This document shows, one piece after another, positions 51,801 to 59,733 of a stretch of DNA of 64,000 nucleotides (position 1 is the first letter of the stretch; the number at the start of each line of letters is the position of its first letter). The stretch spans positions 3,288,501 to 3,352,500 of the forward strand of contig NZ_CP036259.1 in the NCBI RefSeq assembly GCF_007641255.1, given 5' to 3'. The DNA is from Sporomusa termitida (GTDB lineage: Bacteria > Bacillota > Negativicutes > Sporomusales > Sporomusaceae). The position numbers were made by a program, and so were the translations under genes. The notes beneath the pieces were generated by a model. It did not search any database, was not told the DNA's origin, and worked only from the letters and a program-made list of their open reading frames with translations.

Positions 51801-54216
51801 GGCCTTTATCGCCTACCCAGCTGCCGTAAAGGCCAATGCCGTGGCTGTCCTGCTCGCCGCCGCCGGTGGCGGTATGGCTGTCGCCGTTAATTTTACTGAT
51901 ATAAAAGCCTGTATAGACGCTGCCGCCGCAGAATGGCTTGCTTAATAATTTGTCGTAACCGACCTGGATGCCGTCATAGCTTTGGTCGGCACGGCGGCCA
52001 TAGCCGGCGGCGCTGTCATATTTGCCATGCCAGACAGCGGCCCACACGCTTTCACGCAGCTCGCCAGCCCGTTCCGCCGGCGCAAGCGGCGGATTCAGAT
52101 TGGCCAGATGCAATTCGTCGGCGCGGCGGAACATATTGAGATTGTTGGCTTTAGCGACATTCCGCAACACCGCGCTGTTTTCGGAGGCTGATTTGCCGCT
52201 CTCGGCCATTTCGCCGGTATCCTCGTAGGTGTACTTGGAGACGAGCCAGGCCGTGCCTTGCGTATTGTCGTAGGTGTTGCTTAATGTAGTGGCACCTTGA
52301 GACTTAAGATAGTCCCATTCTTCCTGCGTCAGGTTTTCCGGGTCGGCAGCGCGGAAGGGCACGGTGCCGTCGGCATTCATAATAATAATAATGTGGTTGC
52401 CATCGTTTTTATAATAATTGCCGTTGCTATCCTGGGCGTATTTAAGCTTGCTGTTTTCTGTCTGGTAATAATTATCGTAACGGGTGATTTCCGGCGTAAT
52501 CATATAATTGCTGAAAATGCCGTCGACGGTGGTTGCCCGGCCGATCACTTCAAAGTTTTCCGCGCCGTTATAGATGCCGATGCTGCCCGCGTCGCTGCCT
52601 TCACCGAAGGGACTGGTGCCAATCCCCGGCACCCAGCCTATTTCGTAATATAAGGTAGTTTTCGCGTTGGCGTCGATTTCCTTTTGTGCCTGATTCGCTT
52701 GCCCAATCAATACATTATCGCTGGAACCTGCGAAACTACCATCATCCTTTATAATTCCATATTTGCCTAATCGAAAAGCAGTACCGTTGCCCAAGATGGC
52801 TGTATCGGCCAGTAAGGTGCGGCCGGTAGGAACATAAGCATCAACAGTTTTACCGCCGCTTTCATATGTCAAGCCTGTTTTGAAACCACCGCCGTTATCA
52901 TTGAAGGCTAAAGAATCCCTGCCGCCGACCGTATTCACATAGGTAAGATCGATCAGGCTGTTTTCACCGGTAATTAATTCTTGGGTTGAAATTACCGTTT
53001 TAGCCCCAGAACCATTCAGCGGGGTTTGCGTTCCGGCAGCGCCTACGGAGTTACTGACACCGGCATCCGATGTCACCTTTAAATTTCCTTCATAATCCAA
53101 CGCATAGGACGCTCCATCCGGTCCTGTTATCCAATATGTATTAATTTTATAAGTCACAGCATCGGAGGGTTCTACGATAATCGCTCTATCATCCGGCCGC
53201 CAGGTGCCAGTTACGGTAACCTGGTCATAGGTATAAGCCTTATGACCGGTAGAGCCTGTAACAGTACCAGTTTTCGCCATTTGCAGCTTAACATTAAACC
53301 CTATAGCGTTCGAGTCATTCACCGAAAAATCATATAGACTATTTGCAATAGTAGTTTCATTAGCGCTGTTATCGCCTAAAGCATTGATTGCTTGCAGTTG
53401 TTCCTCATTCAGCACCACAAAATAAAATTCAGGCAGATATTTTTCCATGACAGCTTTAAGTTGAGCTTCATCACCGATTGCCGCATATATTTCTCTTTGA
53501 ACTTCTATTGTTTGAAACAGCGAATTATTAAGATATTTAACTATATTTCCAGTAACAATAGTCTGAGTAGAGTTTGTTTGTACTACTTTATAACTATAGC
53601 TATCGGTTTCCTGATCATAAACGCGCATTGCAATAGCGTTTGCATTTTCACCGTTAATTTGAGGAGTTGTCGGAATGGAGGGAAAATTATTCAAATTATT
53701 TCCCGCGCTAGCTGGAGATCCATACTCAGACCAATCTGCTCTCAAAGTACCAGCCGAAAGGTTAAAGGGTCTCGTAATATTATCAAGCGTAGACGGCTTA
53801 GTCGATTGAACCGGATTTGAGACCGTATCATAATTTTTAAAGAAGGCGCTTCCGCCAACATTATTACCATATGTAATAATTCCATCGCCTGTCAGCGTCA
53901 CGCCGTCAGCCGCCCATGCTGCTGTGGGTACGCATACTACTCCCAAGGTCGCCGCAATCGACGCGCAGATTACCTTTTTCCTGGCTTTTTTGCTCATATA
54001 GTTACGCGCATTGACTGCATAGCCGTCAGCAGCAGCAGGTTCCGCCGCACAACTTATTTGCGGCCACGACAGTACCTCCGTCCCCGGTGCTAAACTTTTA
54101 GCGCCACAGCGACGGCGGACCGATTTCGCCCGGCCATTATTTTTCGCCAATTCAGATACCACCTGCCAACAGGCGCGAGTGCGGTTCCAAATGACTTTAT
54201 AAATATGATTTAAAAT
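48856..54216 (-). CDS. Autotransporter fused to a TonB-dependent (BtuB-like) receptor: double beta-barrel protein
   Basis: About 1786 residues in one uninterrupted frame, numbered from the proposed start. Residues 1-~30 (NHIYKVIWNRTRACWQVV, then SELAKNNGRAKS) are an extended signal peptide region, and the hydrophobic core VICASIAATLGVVCVPTAAWA ends near residue 102. A passenger of ~630 residues follows. An autotransporter barrel spans ~735-990 (ESVWAAVWHGKYDS to SINGGFNWRWSGFG). A Pro/Ala/Thr-rich linker runs to ~1095. A TonB box-like APITVEAS leads into a plug (LPELLDRVPGLFIQRINGVG to MGGVINIVTKKP) and a receptor barrel ending in Phe. The start is probably ATT at 54216, 8 nt past an extended ribosome binding site. 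An internal GTG at 54162 would cut the signal region. Two cobalamin riboswitches precede it, so B12 uptake is the likely role. Confidence 0.85.
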   Translation of the reverse strand: MLNHIYKVIWNRTRACWQVVSELAKNNGRAKSVRRRCGAKSLAPGTEVLSWPQISCAAEPAAADGYAVNARNYMSKKARKKVICASIAATLGVVCVPTAAWAADGVTLTGDGIITYGNNVGGSAFFKNYDTVSNPVQSTKPSTLDNITRPFNLSAGTLRADWSEYGSPASAGNNLNNFPSIPTTPQINGENANAIAMRVYDQETDSYSYKVVQTNSTQTIVTGNIVKYLNNSLFQTIEVQREIYAAIGDEAQLKAVMEKYLPEFYFVVLNEEQLQAINALGDNSANETTIANSLYDFSVNDSNAIGFNVKLQMAKTGTVTGSTGHKAYTYDQVTVTGTWRPDDRAIIVEPSDAVTYKINTYWITGPDGASYALDYEGNLKVTSDAGVSNSVGAAGTQTPLNGSGAKTVISTQELITGENSLIDLTYVNTVGGRDSLAFNDNGGGFKTGLTYESGGKTVDAYVPTGRTLLADTAILGNGTAFRLGKYGIIKDDGSFAGSSDNVLIGQANQAQKEIDANAKTTLYYEIGWVPGIGTSPFGEGSDAGSIGIYNGAENFEVIGRATTVDGIFSNYMITPEITRYDNYYQTENSKLKYAQDSNGNYYKNDGNHIIIIMNADGTVPFRAADPENLTQEEWDYLKSQGATTLSNTYDNTQGTAWLVSKYTYEDTGEMAESGKSASENSAVLRNVAKANNLNMFRRADELHLANLNPPLAPAERAGELRESVWAAVWHGKYDSAAGYGRRADQSYDGIQVGYDKLLSKPFCGGSVYTGFYISKINGDSHTATGGGEQDSHGIGLYGSWVGDKGHYVDVAVNAAKIKNEYYFTANTGDGTIGRVDGKSNTWGYGLGLQYGKRNLLADAWFWEPSLSFFLGHVDENSYALGNGLHITEKGYDTAIGKAGLKAGRDFGEGAQVYAGVNYGHDFASGQDIYQRYGTSSRRIDTAGGHDSWWEWRLGGRVKISPTGIFTLDYLKTTGSDVGNDWSINGGFNWRWSGFGSGSNKSEQAFDYAPPAATATTVVIGKPKPMPEPEAPAATASAIPGIEAGLPVSESELASQQTAGQSGTEDAAEYTTEAATAADNAGPAAIDYTPASGEYALAPITVEASRPGWEKKLSPGQVSVIYPQAFEGEQKNLPELLDRVPGLFIQRINGVGHYTVARMRGSTAAQVAVFVDGVMMNLTGDAAVNLSAIPAENIERIEVYRGYVPARFAGAPMGGVINIVTKKPQEGQGHIRQGVRSHGGYTADYEYSMPLGSGSLLATFSRDIWQGDFDWTYPSNYYADKTFTRRSNDYQNNNGMLKWQGEHWTVKAAWKKLDEGLAKAIVDSYHNYSNSPYSDGRLKIDYQELLIGRRDTIGNLDYGWHVAYLDSDKHYTNTGGYRAIAELNKPETDYLPGQLWGNYHSKKWNGNLNMAMKMANHLLEFNADLTRETMRTNGNRWDLSQEAIDRQTGVNYTIRKMLSKYNNREYHLTLQDTVTLNDAGDLKLTPILRADKVEMEGLGPMGSDDSRWRYSGGVALQKQINDQWSFKSTWGTYNRHPNFYEIFGDGGFIAQNYVFSLAGEGGVIDAGLWERGRQFDFSLNWQGEMANADTDTILTYYKRRAENQLVLWTPRGGSGLSAYCPTGIIDVYGLELSHNMKWQRVNLAVAATWQKSKELDGGLGYKYNWAQSGASFVPEWVVSARLDYLFPGDKLNVFGEYRYTAKEVLRGEDSSGEDNPNVPTDVRDAYSLVDLGIKYKFDKNWRLSAGVNDVFDQGKDVYITRNMNRDMTPSYYPLAGRTYYTTMEYRF

Positions 54217-54330
54217 CGCAGATCATTCCTTTACGTTTTCTTACCGTCCTTGGTTGACTATTGCTTTACTTTTTTATCTTTAATAGGTTGCATACTGGTA
54301 CAAACAGATCTTGTACACGAAAAATACCAA

Positions 54331-54356
54331 ATAAAAAACTCCCATATCGGGAGTGC
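54331..54356 (-). terminator. Riboswitch-linked terminator before the double-barrel gene
   Basis: ACTCCC pairs with GGGAGT (54338-54343 with 54349-54354) and six T follow on the minus strand. It lies between riboswitch 1 and the gene start, as expected for the expression platform. Confidence 0.85.
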
Positions 54357-54399
54357 TTACGCCAACCAGCCGGTATCCGGCCCTGGTTTTTCGTAATCT

Positions 54400-54595
54400 C
54401 CTCCCTGTCACTCGCAGGTATAATGGCGATTGCTGGATAAGGCAGTTCTCCTGACTCCGGTTCATAACGATCCCGCGCCTTCCCAAAGCTTTCGCCTCAG
54501 TGGCATATATGCGAGATTGCTCCCCGTTACAGTGGCGGGACCGTGCCGGTATTTCACCGGTCTTCCCTTTTAAGCCCTTGCGGGCACCTATCCCA
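54400..54595 (-). ncRNA. Cobalamin riboswitch 1
   Basis: Minus-strand hallmarks in order: AGGTGCCCG at the 5' end, GGGAAGACCGGTG, CCCGCCACTGT, a variable domain, and the B12 box AGTCAGGAGAACTGCC (54441-54456). It is followed by a terminator and the TonB-receptor fusion gene. When adenosylcobalamin or a related corrinoid binds, transcription of the receptor should stop. Confidence 0.95.
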
Positions 54596-54842
54596 ACGTT
54601 ATGCTGTTGTCGTTTCCTCATTTAACTGTATGTGCTCTTTCAGGATAATATGACTGTTTTGTCCATATTTGCTACTAAACTCTATTCCTATATTCAACAA
54701 TGGGTTCTGCTTGTCCGGCTCAATCCGTCATATTACTTATTTTCCACCTGCCGTACCGCAGGCTTTAGTCTTCTTTCCCTCCTTTTGCGATAACGATTTG
54801 TCTCATGCAAGGATAAAAGCTCACACAAGTCACATAATCTTC

Positions 54843-55045
54843 TCCCTGTTCCTCGCAGGTCAAACGAAGATTGTCGGTACAGGCAATTCTCCTGACTCCA
54901 GTTCATCATCAGTCCATCCTTCCCGGCATGTTTATCTCATCCCAGTGGCATTCGTTAGACTGACTCCCGATTACAGTGGCGGGACCGTGCCGGTATCTCA
55001 CCGGTCTTCCCTATTAATCCTTTTAAAAAAGGCGCCTGTACCCGC
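54843..55045 (-). ncRNA. Cobalamin riboswitch 2
   Basis: The same element in the same orientation: GGGAAGACCGGTGAG, CCCGCCACTGT and the B12 box AGTCAGGAGAATTGCC (54882-54897). No gene lies between it and riboswitch 1; the 54596-54842 stretch shows only an AAGGAGGG motif and a CCTGC/GCAGG hairpin with no T run. It therefore probably acts in tandem with riboswitch 1. Confidence 0.93.
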
Positions 55046-55341
55046 ATTGATTTCTCATTGCCCGTTCTATGTTTATAAGTCCGTTCCCCGTTGCGTCTAT
55101 GCTATAATGGCTACTGAAGCTTGTACCTCGTAATCACGACATCCGCTTTCCCGTTGTTACTACCTAGTTAATCCTATATTCATTGCATTAACCTGATTCC
55201 ATTCACGCTCCTTTCACTAAGCAACTGCAGGGCTCTTTAGCACAAATGCTCTTTTCATCAATTGCCAGTCATTACCCAATAGGTGAAAAGACCAATTCCC
55301 TGATGACCTTTATAATTTGATTGCAGAGGTGAAACTATTTT

Positions 55342-55581
55342 ATGAAATCAACCAATGATGAACGGTATCGCCAAATTGCTAAGAAAATCGTCTATTATCG
55401 CATTCGCCGGGGACTTTCCCAGGATGAATTAGCAGATAAAGTTGGAATAAGCAAGAGTTATCTAAGCAAGATAGAAGCGCCAAACTCCGCCAAGGCTTTC
55501 TCTTTAGATGTTCTATTCGCTATCGCAGACGGACTAGAAGTTGATGTGATTCAGTTTTTTATGCCGGTTAACGACAATTAA
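55342..55581 (+). CDS. XRE-family DNA-binding protein
   Basis: 79 residues, essentially one Cro/CI-type helix-turn-helix: IAKKIVYYRIRRGLSQDELADKVGISKSYLSKIEAPNSAKAFSLDVLFAIADGLEVDVIQFF. The ATG follows GAGGTG. It is transcribed towards the third cobalamin riboswitch, which is on the opposite strand and whose transcript, if not terminated, would be antisense to this gene. The target is unknown. Confidence 0.85.
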   Translation: MKSTNDERYRQIAKKIVYYRIRRGLSQDELADKVGISKSYLSKIEAPNSAKAFSLDVLFAIADGLEVDVIQFFMPVNDN

Positions 55582-55629
55582 AGTATGCGACTAGCTGTCT
55601 ATTCCCGCCTGTTTGCCCACCATGGCAAA

Positions 55630-55674
55630 ACAAAAGAAGCCTCCCTGTGATGTTAGCATCCAGAGAGGCTTCTT
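55630..55674 (-). terminator. Terminator after cobalamin riboswitch 3
   Basis: AAGAAGCCTC (55634-55643) pairs exactly with GAGGCTTCTT (55665-55674). On the minus strand TTTTGTTTTG follows. It also lies just past the stop of the plus-strand XRE gene, so it could serve both. Confidence 0.75.
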
Positions 55675-55724
55675 GCTATCCGACGAAGCTGTCGGTACAA
55701 AATCAAAAATTGCATCGCAATCCC

Positions 55725-55920
55725 CTCCCCGGTCCATCGCAGGTAAAACGGTGATTGTTATGCAGGCAGTTCTCCTGGCTCTGGATCATCACTCCACCAA
55801 ACCTTCCCAAGACAGTTATGTCTCAGTGGCAAAAACATGGCTTTGCTCCCCATTACAGTGGCGGGACCGCGCCGGTCTTGAACCGGCTTTTCTGTTAGGC
55901 CCTTACGGGCACCTGCACCA
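55725..55920 (-). ncRNA. Cobalamin riboswitch 3 (no downstream gene of its own)
   Basis: Minus strand: AGGTGCCCG, AAGCCGGTTCAAGACCGG, CCCGCCACTGT and the B12 box AGCCAGGAGAACTGCC (55765-55780). The terminator at 55630-55674 follows. No minus-strand gene lies between it and riboswitch 2; the plus-strand XRE gene occupies the space. Confidence 0.92.
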
Positions 55921-56118
55921 AAATAATAAATATTTTTGTCACTGGATATTACAAAAGGCCAACGGGGGACAACCCCTTTTGTCACCTTCTAGCGCCTGTA
56001 CCATTCAAAGGCAGGAACTATGCGCCCAATAGGGATAAAGTTTGACTCATAGAACCATCCTCATAAGTCGTTCTATTCCCCTATGTAAAATTATGGTTGA
56101 AAATGAAACATTTACCTA

Positions 56119-56147
56119 ATTATAATACATGCCATCCAATTCGTAAA
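56119..56147 (-). promoter_or_regulatory. Candidate promoter for cobalamin riboswitch 3
   Basis: Minus-strand TTTACG (56142-56147) and TATAAT (56119-56124) with a 17-bp spacer. It lies ~200 bp upstream of the riboswitch. An AATACCTT/AAGGTATT hairpin with a T6 run on the plus strand abuts it (56146-56175). Confidence 0.5.
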
Positions 56148-56391
56148 TACCTTATGCAAGGTATTTTTTAATCCAGGATTAAGAGAATCCGCTTTCCCCC
56201 ATTATCATCTTTACACGCGCCGCTCCCCTGGATATACAGTTGTTCTTTTTATTACCATGAAGCCTGGCCAAGGATTATTATATTTCTCTATCCCTCTCAC
56301 TCTCCTATAGCAATAATAAATTCCCGCCTGTCTTTTTTTGAGGCTAAATCTGTAAATCTTTGCTACATTTTCTTCAGCACCTGCATTGAAG

Positions 56392-56595
56392 CTAGGCGCA
56401 GGCTGCGTTATAATGGAGACAATCGTATGTGGAACACACCCCTGTTTTCCGTTCGATTATCTCCACCCGCAGCAGTCGCTTACTGTGACGATAAGCGACA
56501 AGTGTCTTCGTGACACGTTTTTGAGCAGACTTTGCCTTTGTCTGGCAGCTTACATTGTGTAAGCCGGCCGTAATTTCGACTGTTCTTTTATCCAC
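56392..56595 (-). CDS. Small basic protein, uncertain
   Basis: 67 residues rich in Lys, Arg and Thr (VEITAGLHNVSCQTKAKSAQ, TKTLVAYRHSKRLLRVEIIE, RKTGVCSTYDCLHYN). It is preceded by a perfect AAAGGAGGTG, but the only canonical in-frame start is the GTG inside that motif, which leaves no spacing. The protein-like composition and the strong ribosome binding site argue for a gene; the start does not. I do not recognise a family. Otherwise 56176-56765 shows nothing clear. Confidence 0.35.
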   Translation of the reverse strand: MDKRTVEITAGLHNVSCQTKAKSAQKRVTKTLVAYRHSKRLLRVEIIERKTGVCSTYDCLHYNAACA

Positions 56596-56765
56596 CTCCT
56601 TTTTTGGATCAGATAAGTGTTTTTTCTACCGACCTTATGGCAAAGAAGATCAGCAAAGAATACCGCGTTTATATTTAAGAAATTTAGACTGCCTCGGTTC
56701 TTGTGTCGATATACATATATAATTGATTTCCTCTTGTGGGTGTACTACCCTCCAATCTAATATTA

Positions 56766-56808
56766 GGAACAATTTGTTCCTCTTTATTGTATAGGAACAT
56801 TCGGTTCC
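56766..56808. promoter_or_regulatory. Twin operators of the XRE regulator at 56835
   Basis: GGAAC-N5-GTTCC occurs twice, at 56766-56780 and 56794-56808, 28 bp apart, just upstream of the XRE start. This is typical of an autoregulatory site for a Cro/CI-like dimer. Confidence 0.65.
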
Positions 56809-56834
56809 TGTCAATGTATTTTAGGAGCGTTTTG

Positions 56835-57047
56835 ATGAATTTTTCGAATCGACTAAAAGAATTAAGACAAAAGCATAATGTATCGCAACAAGAATTAGCC
56901 GATTTACTGGGCATCTCCACTCGCGCCTGGAGGTTTTATGAATCAGGAGAGAGAGAACCCAATATTGCCAGACTTATCACCCTTGCTGACTATTTCAATG
57001 TTTCTCTGGATTATCTGGTCGGCAGGTCAGATAAAGCCCGAAGATAA
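56835..57047 (+). CDS. XRE-family transcriptional regulator
   Basis: 70 residues from the ATG at 56835, with AGGAG 7 nt upstream. The protein is one helix-turn-helix: NRLKELRQKHNVSQQELADLLGISTRAWRFYESGEREPNIARLITLADYFNVSLDYLVGRSD. The C-terminal DYLVGRSD is common in phage- and element-borne repressors. A longer reading from 56736 would run through the operators and is rejected. The 57048-57357 gap shows no gene. Confidence 0.88.
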   Translation: MNFSNRLKELRQKHNVSQQELADLLGISTRAWRFYESGEREPNIARLITLADYFNVSLDYLVGRSDKARR

Positions 57048-57357
57048 TAATAAATTTACGGTTTACCAAAAATAAGTTATACTGGAATTGCTATTAATAG
57101 AATGTTATGCGCCTTAATGCCGTAATGTGGTATATAAAACTAGTAACATCCAATGTTTGGAACTTTGCCATGCGGCTTATCTTTCTTGTACATTTTCCCC
57201 TCCTTTTCTTCATGCGCAGATCGTCTCCTTAACATATATTTTTTATTATTGTTTTGCAATACGAAAGAATTGTAGAAAAATGCTTTTAAATCACCAATAC
57301 CGCTTTATCACCTATCTTAAATGTTTTCACCTTTTATCATAATCTTAAATCTTTCTA

Positions 57358-57402
57358 TTGTAAATTATAAACAACAAAACCTCTATTGTCAAGCATAAAC
57401 AA
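57358..57402. promoter_or_regulatory. Twin operators of the XRE regulator at 57451
   Basis: TTGT-N9-ACAA occurs at 57358-57374 and 57386-57402, 28 bp apart, the same spacing as the pair before the other XRE gene. The flanks CTATTGT and ATAAACAAC are shared. A third TTGTAAACAA lies at 57418-57427. Confidence 0.55.
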
Positions 57403-57450
57403 CAATTATTTTTATTTTGTAAACAATACGGGGGGGGAGGGAGATAAAAC

Positions 57451-57837
57451 ATGTCTAACAAGTTAGGCAGTTATATTAAACAAAAACGCGGAGACGAATC
57501 ATTACGAAAATTAGCTAAACGTTGTGGCGTGAGCCATACTTTAATTGATACGTTAGAAAAGGGTTATGACCCCAGAACCCAAAAGCCAGCAAAACCTACC
57601 GTAGATTCTTTGAAAAAAATTGCTTCGGGCCTAGGCATAAATGTAATAGAACTATTATTATTGGCTGTTGACGAAGAGTATACCGAGATATCGCCTTCTA
57701 ATTCTCCTACATTATTACCTGATAATTTCTCATCTGAAGATCTTGAGCTTTTAGAAATTGCCCGTAAATTTAATAGCCTTCCTCCAGAAAAGAAGAAGGC
57801 TATTAAGGTATTGATTGAAATCGATAAAAAATTCTAA
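57451..57837 (+). CDS. XRE-family regulator next to the Dpt genes
   Basis: 128 residues. The helix-turn-helix covers residues ~1-65 (LGSYIKQKRGDESLRKLAKRCGVSHTLIDTLEKGYDPRT, then PTVDSLKKIASGLGINVIELLLLA). The C-terminal tail LELLEIARKFNSLPPEKKKAIKVLIE is frequent in element-borne repressors. The ATG follows a G-rich AGGGAGA site. DNA becomes clearly AT-rich from here. It lies 117 bp before dptF and may control the restriction genes. Confidence 0.88.
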   Translation: MSNKLGSYIKQKRGDESLRKLAKRCGVSHTLIDTLEKGYDPRTQKPAKPTVDSLKKIASGLGINVIELLLLAVDEEYTEISPSNSPTLLPDNFSSEDLELLEIARKFNSLPPEKKKAIKVLIEIDKKF

Positions 57838-57954
57838 ACATGCTTAGATATAGAAATCAAATTCATTTAATAAAGGTTTAAATACCCAGCAAAATTTTTA
57901 TTTAATTTATGTTGATATAAAATACAATTTTGCTACTAATGGGGTGTAAAAGAT

Positions 57955-59733
57955 TTGGCGAATATTAACTCCTGTTTAGTAATCGAGTTAAAAAAATTAA
58001 TGGAATCTTCAAAAGAAGCCGTTGAAAACTTGGCTTCATTCAGCAATTTTAAAAAATATATACATGTTCAGCGACAAGTGGAACTCGAATTGTTATCGAT
58101 TTTAGAAATTGCTGCAAACTCAAGCATACCTCAACTAATATTAGTTTGTGGTGGTGTTGGCGACGGTAAGTCTCATTTAATTTCGTATATGTTTCAGAAA
58201 TATCCTGTATTATTGAATAATTTTCAAAAACATAATGATGCTACAGAAAGTTTTGAGCCTAATAAAACTTCTATAGATACATTAAATGATGTGCTCAATG
58301 CATTCTCAGATGAACATTTGGATGAAGGTAAACCAGAAAAACTTATACTGGCAATCAATTTAGGCGCTCTTAATAATTTCATTGATTCTGAAAAATATCG
58401 CGACCATTTCACTAAATTAAGAAGATATGTTAACGATAAAAAAATTCTAGAAACAACTATTCTAAACAACAGCTATGATAAGGATGAATTTTTTCAATTT
58501 ATTAATTTTAGTGATTACCATATGTTTACACTCAATAATACAGGACCAAAATCATCCTATATCTACGAACTAATTTACAAAATTAGTAATCAAAATAATA
58601 ATAATCCATTTTATAACACTTATGTGGAAAATTGCTGTTCTTGTATGATTCAAGACAAATGTCCAGTAAAAGCTAATTATGAATTTTTTATGGATCAAGA
58701 TGTAATTGAACAAATTACTCAATTATTAATAGAAACGATGATTAAACAAAAATTAATTATTTCTACTAGATCTCTATTAAATTTTATATTCGAAGCTATT
58801 GTTTGCAATCAGTTGAAAAGTGTCCATATAACTGAATATAAAGAAATATTATCTAAATTCAGTTTTAGTGAATATATCAGGTCTTTAACTCCCAATATTT
58901 TATTTTAACAAAAAGACCTATCCAATATCTTTGATTCTTTAAAATTTTTAGATCCAATTTGTAATAGAAAAGAAGAAGTTGACCAGTTAATTATTCAATT
59001 AAATACTATATATAATATCTCTCAAGTATTTCAAAAGCATATTAAAAAAATTTATCCTAGTTATTTTCAAAAGATACTTGACAATCAAGAATTATTATTA
59101 TTAGAGCTGGAAAACACACCTTCATTGAAAGAAATACTTACAAAAACTTTTTTAAGAATGTATTTGTTTAAACCAAAATCAACTTGGCTTAAATTAAACG
59201 ACGATATTTACTTAGATTATATGCAAAATTTATATTGGTGGAATAAAGGCGACAAAACTAAATTAAAACCATTATTTGATCGTATAAAAGAAAGCATTTA
59301 TAAATGGAATGGTAAAAGTGCACCTGAGACAATTAATTTATTTATAGGTAGAAATCAATTGCATTATAAAATTAGCCAACGTTTATCCTTATCTCCTGTT
59401 CTAAACAATTTACCTCAAATACCAAAAAATGAATTACATAAATTTATACCATACTTAATCTTAGAATATAAGGACTTTAGCAAAAATACATCTTACTCTA
59501 TTTCAATTGATTTTTCACTATATAAATTACTGATGAGAATTCGAAAAGGATATCGGCCTAATAGAAAAGATAAGAATGACTTTATAAATTTTGTTGAGTT
59601 TATTGATAAAATCTTGAAACTAGGCAATCAAAATAAAGAGCTTTTTATCGAAGACCGACTAGAAAATAAACGCCAATTTAAATTAGTATTTGATTCAGAA
59701 TTTGAACAGTACAGTTTTGAGGAGATGTCGTAA
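57955..59733 (+). pseudogene. dptF: DptF, DNA phosphorothioation-dependent restriction ATPase, interrupted by an in-frame stop
   Basis: The frame begins at a TTG (57955) behind GGGGTG. Its Walker A motif is VCGGVGDGKSHLIS (residues ~63-76). A Cys cluster (NCCSCMIQDKCP) lies near residue 230. At codon 318 (58906-58908) there is a TAA; the same frame continues without another stop through QKDLSNIFDSLKFLDPICNR to 59733, just before dptG. The joined length of ~592 codons suits DptF. A single base change (e.g. GAA or CAA to TAA) would explain it. In the Dpt system DptFGH cut DNA lacking phosphorothioate; a broken dptF would disarm it, unless the stop is an error or read through. Confidence 0.8.

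Noticed and set aside
51037-51945. Long plus-strand frame of ~300 codons opposite the double-barrel gene
   Set aside because: It is a GC-rich shadow of the linker and autotransporter barrel, with low-complexity Ala/Val/Gly composition and no ribosome binding site.
53392-53820. 142-codon plus-strand frame opposite the passenger domain
   Set aside because: A shadow of the repeat-poor passenger sequence, without a start signal.
54596-54842. Possible small gene between riboswitches 1 and 2 (AAGGAGGG present on the minus strand)
   Set aside because: No start codon at a suitable distance and no frame longer than a few codons.
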